Below are positions 38,434 to 40,728 of a stretch of DNA of 40,728 nucleotides, piece after piece. Below the pieces are notes generated by a model. That model saw only the letters and a list, made by a program, of their open reading frames with translations. It ran no database searches and was not told the origin of the DNA. The first letter of the stretch is position 1, and every line of letters begins with the position of its first letter. The translations under genes were made by a program, and so were the position numbers. Source of the DNA: a virus; the IMG/VR virus record IMGVR_UViG_3300044641_005075, positions 1 through 40,728 of that record, one strand, 5' to 3'.

Positions 38434-38673
38434 ATGACCACGACGATTGAAACCTGGCTTCCCGAAGCACGCAAGATTGCAGCGCAGTGCTGGTGCGACG
38501 ACACCACAAAGCACGTTGAGATGATCCCCGAGCTGGCCGAGGTGGTGGCCTACAAGATCGCGGCATGGATGGAGACTGGCGCCTTCCACGCGCGAAACGA
38601 GACCTATTGGCGCGATCGCGCCCAGCGGGCAGAAGGCGTGTTCACAGACGTGGGCGAGCAGAAGGCCGGCTAA
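38434..38673 (+). CDS. Cassette-region hypothetical protein (79 aa)
   Basis: ATG at 38434 with TTGGAGAG upstream. The product has Trp/Cys in IAAQCWCDDTTKHVEMIPEL then a helix AEVVAYKIAAWMETGAFHAR; similar small proteins occur in phages and cassette arrays in my recollection, without known function. The TAA lies in GGCTAACGC, a half-site like R'', followed by a shortened inverted repeat instead of a full attC. Confidence 0.65.
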   Translation: MTTTIETWLPEARKIAAQCWCDDTTKHVEMIPELAEVVAYKIAAWMETGAFHARNETYWRDRAQRAEGVFTDVGEQKAG

Positions 38674-38685
38674 CGCTATTTAGCC
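38668..38685 (+). repeat. Truncated attC-like stump
   Basis: GGCTAA (38668-38673) and TTAGCC (38680-38685) are inverse complements with a 6-base loop. This looks like the outer ends of an attC with the middle deleted, at the end of the last cassette gene. Confidence 0.45.
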
Positions 38686-38687
38686 CC

Positions 38688-39278
38688 ATGACCACACCGC
38701 ACCCCGTCCTCCCCCGCGCCTGGGTTTTCCGCATTTTCGCCCGCCTCGAGGATCGCTACGGCGCAGCTTGGGCAGACCGCTACGGCGCCTCGCCCCGCGA
38801 CCGGCTGCTGGACACATGGGCGGCTGACCTTGGAGACCTGAGCGCGCCGGAGTTAGCTAGGGGACTACACGCCTGCCGCGATCTTCGATTCCCCCCGACC
38901 CTGCCGGAGTTCCGGACGCTATGTCGGCCACCAGTAAATCACGAGGCGGCATTCCACGAGGCCTCGGAGCAGCTGCACCGCCGCCAATCCGGGGAGGATG
39001 TCTGGACACACCCGGCGATCTACTGGACAGCGACGCGCATCGGGGCGCATGAGCTTAGGAATGCTACCTGGTCGACGATCCGGGGCCGCTGGACCGCCGC
39101 CCTGGACGCGGAGCTCGCAAAGGGCGCATGGCCCCCCGTACCGCCTCGCCTGGAGGCCCTGCCAGCCCCTGGACGGGGCGAGACGAATGCCGAACAGGCC
39201 CGCGTGGCCATTGGCAGGCTGCGGGACATACTGGCCGGGAAAATGACAGGAGCGGCGAGTGACGGCGCCGGATTGTGA
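38688..39278 (+). CDS. Lambda P-like replication protein (196 aa)
   Basis: ATG at 38688 is chosen (MTTPHPVLPRAWV); the open frame further upstream is a shadow. The order RLLDTWAADLGDLSAPELAR, GLHACRDLRFPPTLPEFRTL, then HPAIYWTATRIGAHELRNAT and a Pro/Ala-rich end parallels lambda P, including the LPSPGQF-like FPPTLPEF element. P-type proteins load the host helicase. Its N-terminal 114 bases are repeated at 2098-2211. It lies at the head of the right-hand RusA module. Confidence 0.72.
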   Translation: MTTPHPVLPRAWVFRIFARLEDRYGAAWADRYGASPRDRLLDTWAADLGDLSAPELARGLHACRDLRFPPTLPEFRTLCRPPVNHEAAFHEASEQLHRRQSGEDVWTHPAIYWTATRIGAHELRNATWSTIRGRWTAALDAELAKGAWPPVPPRLEALPAPGRGETNAEQARVAIGRLRDILAGKMTGAASDGAGL

Positions 39279-39480
39279 CCTCTGCGCGGAGGATCGTGGC
39301 CTGTACGAGTTCTCTCGGCCCTGTTGCCGTGTGCGGTTTTTACTCTCGCTAGCGCACCGGGAAGCTAGGGCCGGGTGGCTGAAAATCTGGCGCAAAGACT
39401 ACGGGGACGAAGCAACGTGGAAAACCGAGCAGGCAGTGCGGGCGGCATGGCGAACAGCAAAACAACCGAAATTGACTTAG
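39259..39480 (+). CDS. Small Cys-rich protein (73 aa), GTG start
   Basis: GTG at 39259 overlaps the end of the P-like gene. The N-terminus APDCDLCAEDRGLYEFSRPC with another Cys forms a possible zinc knuckle; the remainder is basic and helical with Trp (WLKIWRKDYGDEATWKTEQA). It takes the same position as the Cys-containing protein at 10843-11061 in the other module. Function unknown. Confidence 0.65.
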   Translation: MTAPDCDLCAEDRGLYEFSRPCCRVRFLLSLAHREARAGWLKIWRKDYGDEATWKTEQAVRAAWRTAKQPKLT

Positions 39481-39626
39481 GGCGCGAAGAGTGGATTGAG
39501 GAGCGCTCTGCCATCCTCGAATACGAAGCCGGATTTCCCAGGCATCTGGCGGAGCGTATGGCCGTGGCGCAATGGAGGGAGTACGCGGCGAAACGGGCGG
39601 GCAATCCAGGAGAGCGCCAGGAATGA
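39447..39626 (+). CDS. Small hypothetical protein (59 aa), paralog of 10700-10846
   Basis: ATG at 39447 is the most plausible start. The core GREEWIEERSAILEYEAGF followed by ERMAVAQW matches the small protein upstream of RusA copy A. The stop overlaps the RusA start (ATGA). The two proteins share the same place and a conserved core, so the pair is functionally linked to rusA. Confidence 0.72.
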   Translation: MANSKTTEIDLGREEWIEERSAILEYEAGFPRHLAERMAVAQWREYAAKRAGNPGERQE

Positions 39627-40000
39627 CCTGCAAACTATTCCTACCCTACCCCCCGAGTGTGAATCGCTACTGGCGCAGCTTGCGGGCTGGCCCCATGGCG
39701 GGACGGGTGCTGATCTCGGCAGAAGGCCGAGCGTATAGAGACGCAGTGGCCCGCGTGGCCCGTGCGCAGGCCATTGTCAGTGCTAGCGGGGAGCTTGCCG
39801 TGGATGTGGCGCTCGTGCCGGGAGACCGGCGCAAAAGAGACATAGACAACCCGCTGAAGGCGTTGCTGGACGCTCTGACACATGCGGGCGCCTGGGAGGA
39901 CGATTCGCAGATTAGGCGGCTGGTGGTGTCACGGCATGATCCCGTGCCGGGTGCGGCTGCGGCAATAGTGGAGATCAGACCCTGGAACGAAGACAAATGA
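39623..40000 (+). CDS. rusA: RusA-like Holliday junction resolvase (copy B)
   Basis: ATG at 39623 overlaps the preceding stop. 125 residues with FLPYPPSVNRYWR and the catalytic D73, D75 (KRDIDNPLK) and D93/D94 (EDDSQI), all intact. About half of the residues are identical by eye to copy A, so both could be active. It is followed by a stem-loop at 40013-40043. Confidence 0.92.
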   Translation: MTCKLFLPYPPSVNRYWRSLRAGPMAGRVLISAEGRAYRDAVARVARAQAIVSASGELAVDVALVPGDRRKRDIDNPLKALLDALTHAGAWEDDSQIRRLVVSRHDPVPGAAAAIVEIRPWNEDK

Positions 40001-40012
40001 CTCCAAAAACAA

Positions 40013-40043
40013 AGGGCCGGAGCGGTGGCAACCGTCCGACCCT
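40013..40043 (+). terminator. Stem-loop after rusA copy B
   Basis: AGGGCCGGAGCGGT (40013-40026) pairs imperfectly with ACCGTCCGACCCT (40031-40043) around a short loop. It lacks a clear U tract, so termination is only likely; it may instead act as a processing or attenuation hairpin. Confidence 0.5.
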
Positions 40044-40244
40044 CAAAACTTGCGATAGTCGAAATTCTACTCAGATTAAACGCGATACGCAAATAAAAAA
40101 AACCGAATTCGGTTTCCCTTGGGTTTCTTTAATTCCTAAGTCGGTTTAAGAGGGGCGGCTGGAAAACTCGGGGGAAAAATAGCAGGCGACTTTTCCAGAA
40201 CGGCGGAAAACTCAACCCCTGAAAACCTGCGGAGTATTTAAAAA
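40044..40244. promoter_or_regulatory. AT-rich regulatory region upstream of the HTH gene
   Basis: It has a perfect 16-base palindrome AAACCGAATTCGGTTT (40100-40115), a repeated GGAAAACTC (40161-40169 and 40205-40213) and an inverted pair CTGGAAAA / TTTTCCAG (40159-40166, 40191-40198). No coding frame is credible. An operator or origin element is possible. Confidence 0.5.
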
Positions 40245-40505
40245 ATGACAGCGAAAGACAAAATCAGAGATGCCCTCGGCGCAGAGTGGCGCTCGATCGA
40301 GGAAATTGCGGCGCTAGTGGGCATCCACAAACGCACTGCCCGAGACATCATGCCGGAGTTGATGCGCGCCCACGCAGTGCAACGTCGGCGTCGAAAAGGC
40401 GCTCCGGGCGGGCAATACGAATACTGCGCTGCATATTATCGCGGCGCGATTACCCCGCGGCCCTATCGGACCGGGATGGTGTGGTGGTCAACCGCCTGGG
40501 GGTAA
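40245..40505 (+). CDS. Winged helix-turn-helix DNA-binding protein (86 aa)
   Basis: The product MTAKDKIRDALGAEWRSIEE then IAALVGIHKRTARDIMPELM is a winged-helix pattern with a recognition helix (HKRTARDIM), followed by a basic loop RRRRKGAPGGQYEY as wing. It may regulate its own AT-rich upstream region. No SD is obvious. It is the last complete gene; a bidirectional-looking terminator follows. Confidence 0.7.
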   Translation: MTAKDKIRDALGAEWRSIEEIAALVGIHKRTARDIMPELMRAHAVQRRRRKGAPGGQYEYCAAYYRGAITPRPYRTGMVWWSTAWG

Positions 40506-40517
40506 GGGTGCCAACAA

Positions 40518-40547
40518 GGCGCCGGACAGATAGACAAGTCCGGCGCC
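40518..40547. terminator. Probable bidirectional terminator
   Basis: GGCGCCGGAC (40518-40527) and GTCCGGCGCC (40538-40547) form a perfect 10-base stem with a 10-base loop between the convergent HTH gene and the partial minus-strand gene. The flanks are AT-rich to the right (CTATTTATT). Confidence 0.65.
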
Positions 40548-40556
40548 CTGGGCTAT

Positions 40557-40728
40557 TTATTCTTCAATCGCGTCTTCGAGGGATTCCAACATCGGCGGCA
40601 GTGCGTGGTCGTTTTCGAGAAGCCATGCAGCCGCCTCGGCATTATCGACATATCGAGCGGATGGCGTGGAACCTTGCCATTGAGACGTTCCAAGCAGCCA
40701 AAAGCGGCCCTTAGAGGACAGAAAAAGG
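40557..40728 (-). CDS. Partial hypothetical protein, running off the right edge
   Basis: An open frame enters from the edge and ends at TAA (40559-40557). The visible part reads SKGRFWLLGTSQWQGSTP then ARYVDNAEAAAWLLENDH and an acidic end LEDAIEE. It is coherent, charged and protein-like; similar small proteins occur in phages, without known function. Start and N-terminus lie outside the window. Confidence 0.6.
   Translation of the reverse strand, partial: LFLSSKGRFWLLGTSQWQGSTPSARYVDNAEAAAWLLENDHALPPMLESLEDAIEE

Noticed and set aside
1-40728. CRISPR arrays, tRNA or rRNA genes, insertion sequences
   Set aside because: I looked for regularly spaced repeats, tRNA-like cloverleaves and transposase motifs and saw none. 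The attC-like sites are the only dispersed structured repeats found.

Overview
The window is almost entirely a GC-rich, tailed double-stranded DNA phage (or prophage). The late genes indicate a long, non-contractile tail: a tape measure, a tail tube, frameshifted tail chaperones, and no sheath or Mu-type baseplate genes. The head genes are Mu-like (DUF935 portal, gpF-like morphogenesis protein, gpI-like protease, gp36/gp37-like and virion-morphogenesis proteins). A nested Rz/Rz1 spanin pair points to a Gram-negative host. Base composition and gene types fit a beta- or gammaproteobacterium such as a Burkholderiales or Xanthomonadales member, but the host is inferred, not seen. No integrase, transposase or clear CI-type repressor is visible, so the lifestyle is unresolved.

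Layout. (1) 1-2552, plus strand: small accessory genes with two textbook integron attC-like sites (606-662 and 1005-1061), a TGT/DpdA-like gene and a chimeric replication-gene fragment. (2) 2549-12967, minus strand, read right to left: Cro-like HTH, DUF1376 replication protein, DUF6475-like protein, small coupled genes, RusA, Mor-like activator, putative holin, M15 endolysin, Rz/Rz1, XhlA-like protein, terminase small and large subunits, portal, and a MuF protein carrying a zinc-peptidase-like C-terminus with a tiny coupled gene behind it. (3) 13183-16683, plus strand: Bet annealing protein, PD-(D/E)XK exonuclease, coiled-coil protein, SSB and small genes. (4) 16906-36641, minus strand, read right to left: protease, decoration protein, major capsid, head-tail connector genes, tail tube, chaperones with a -1 frameshift, tape measure, tail proteins and the tail tip. 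(5) 36706-40505, plus strand: a second accessory region from a strong sigma70-like promoter, with small genes, two more attC-like sites, a lambda P-like protein, a second RusA module and an HTH protein; a partial minus-strand gene runs off the right edge.

How it works together. The rightward recombination genes (Bet, exonuclease, SSB) and the leftward replication genes diverge from a control region at about 12968-13182. The replication transcript runs into a Mor-like activator and then lysis and packaging genes. The head-tail operon has its own candidate promoter, interlocked face to face with that of the right-hand accessory region.

The most notable feature is the accessory locus. It carries integron-style gene cassettes (a short gene followed by a 57-60 bp attC with an extrahelical base) inside a phage genome without an integron integrase. 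The two window ends share the same two anchor genes in the same order (1-180 matches 37701-37880; 2098-2211 matches 38688-38801) with different cassettes between them, as if two versions of one variable cassette locus were present. Whether that is a real duplication or two strain variants joined in one assembly cannot be decided from this sequence.
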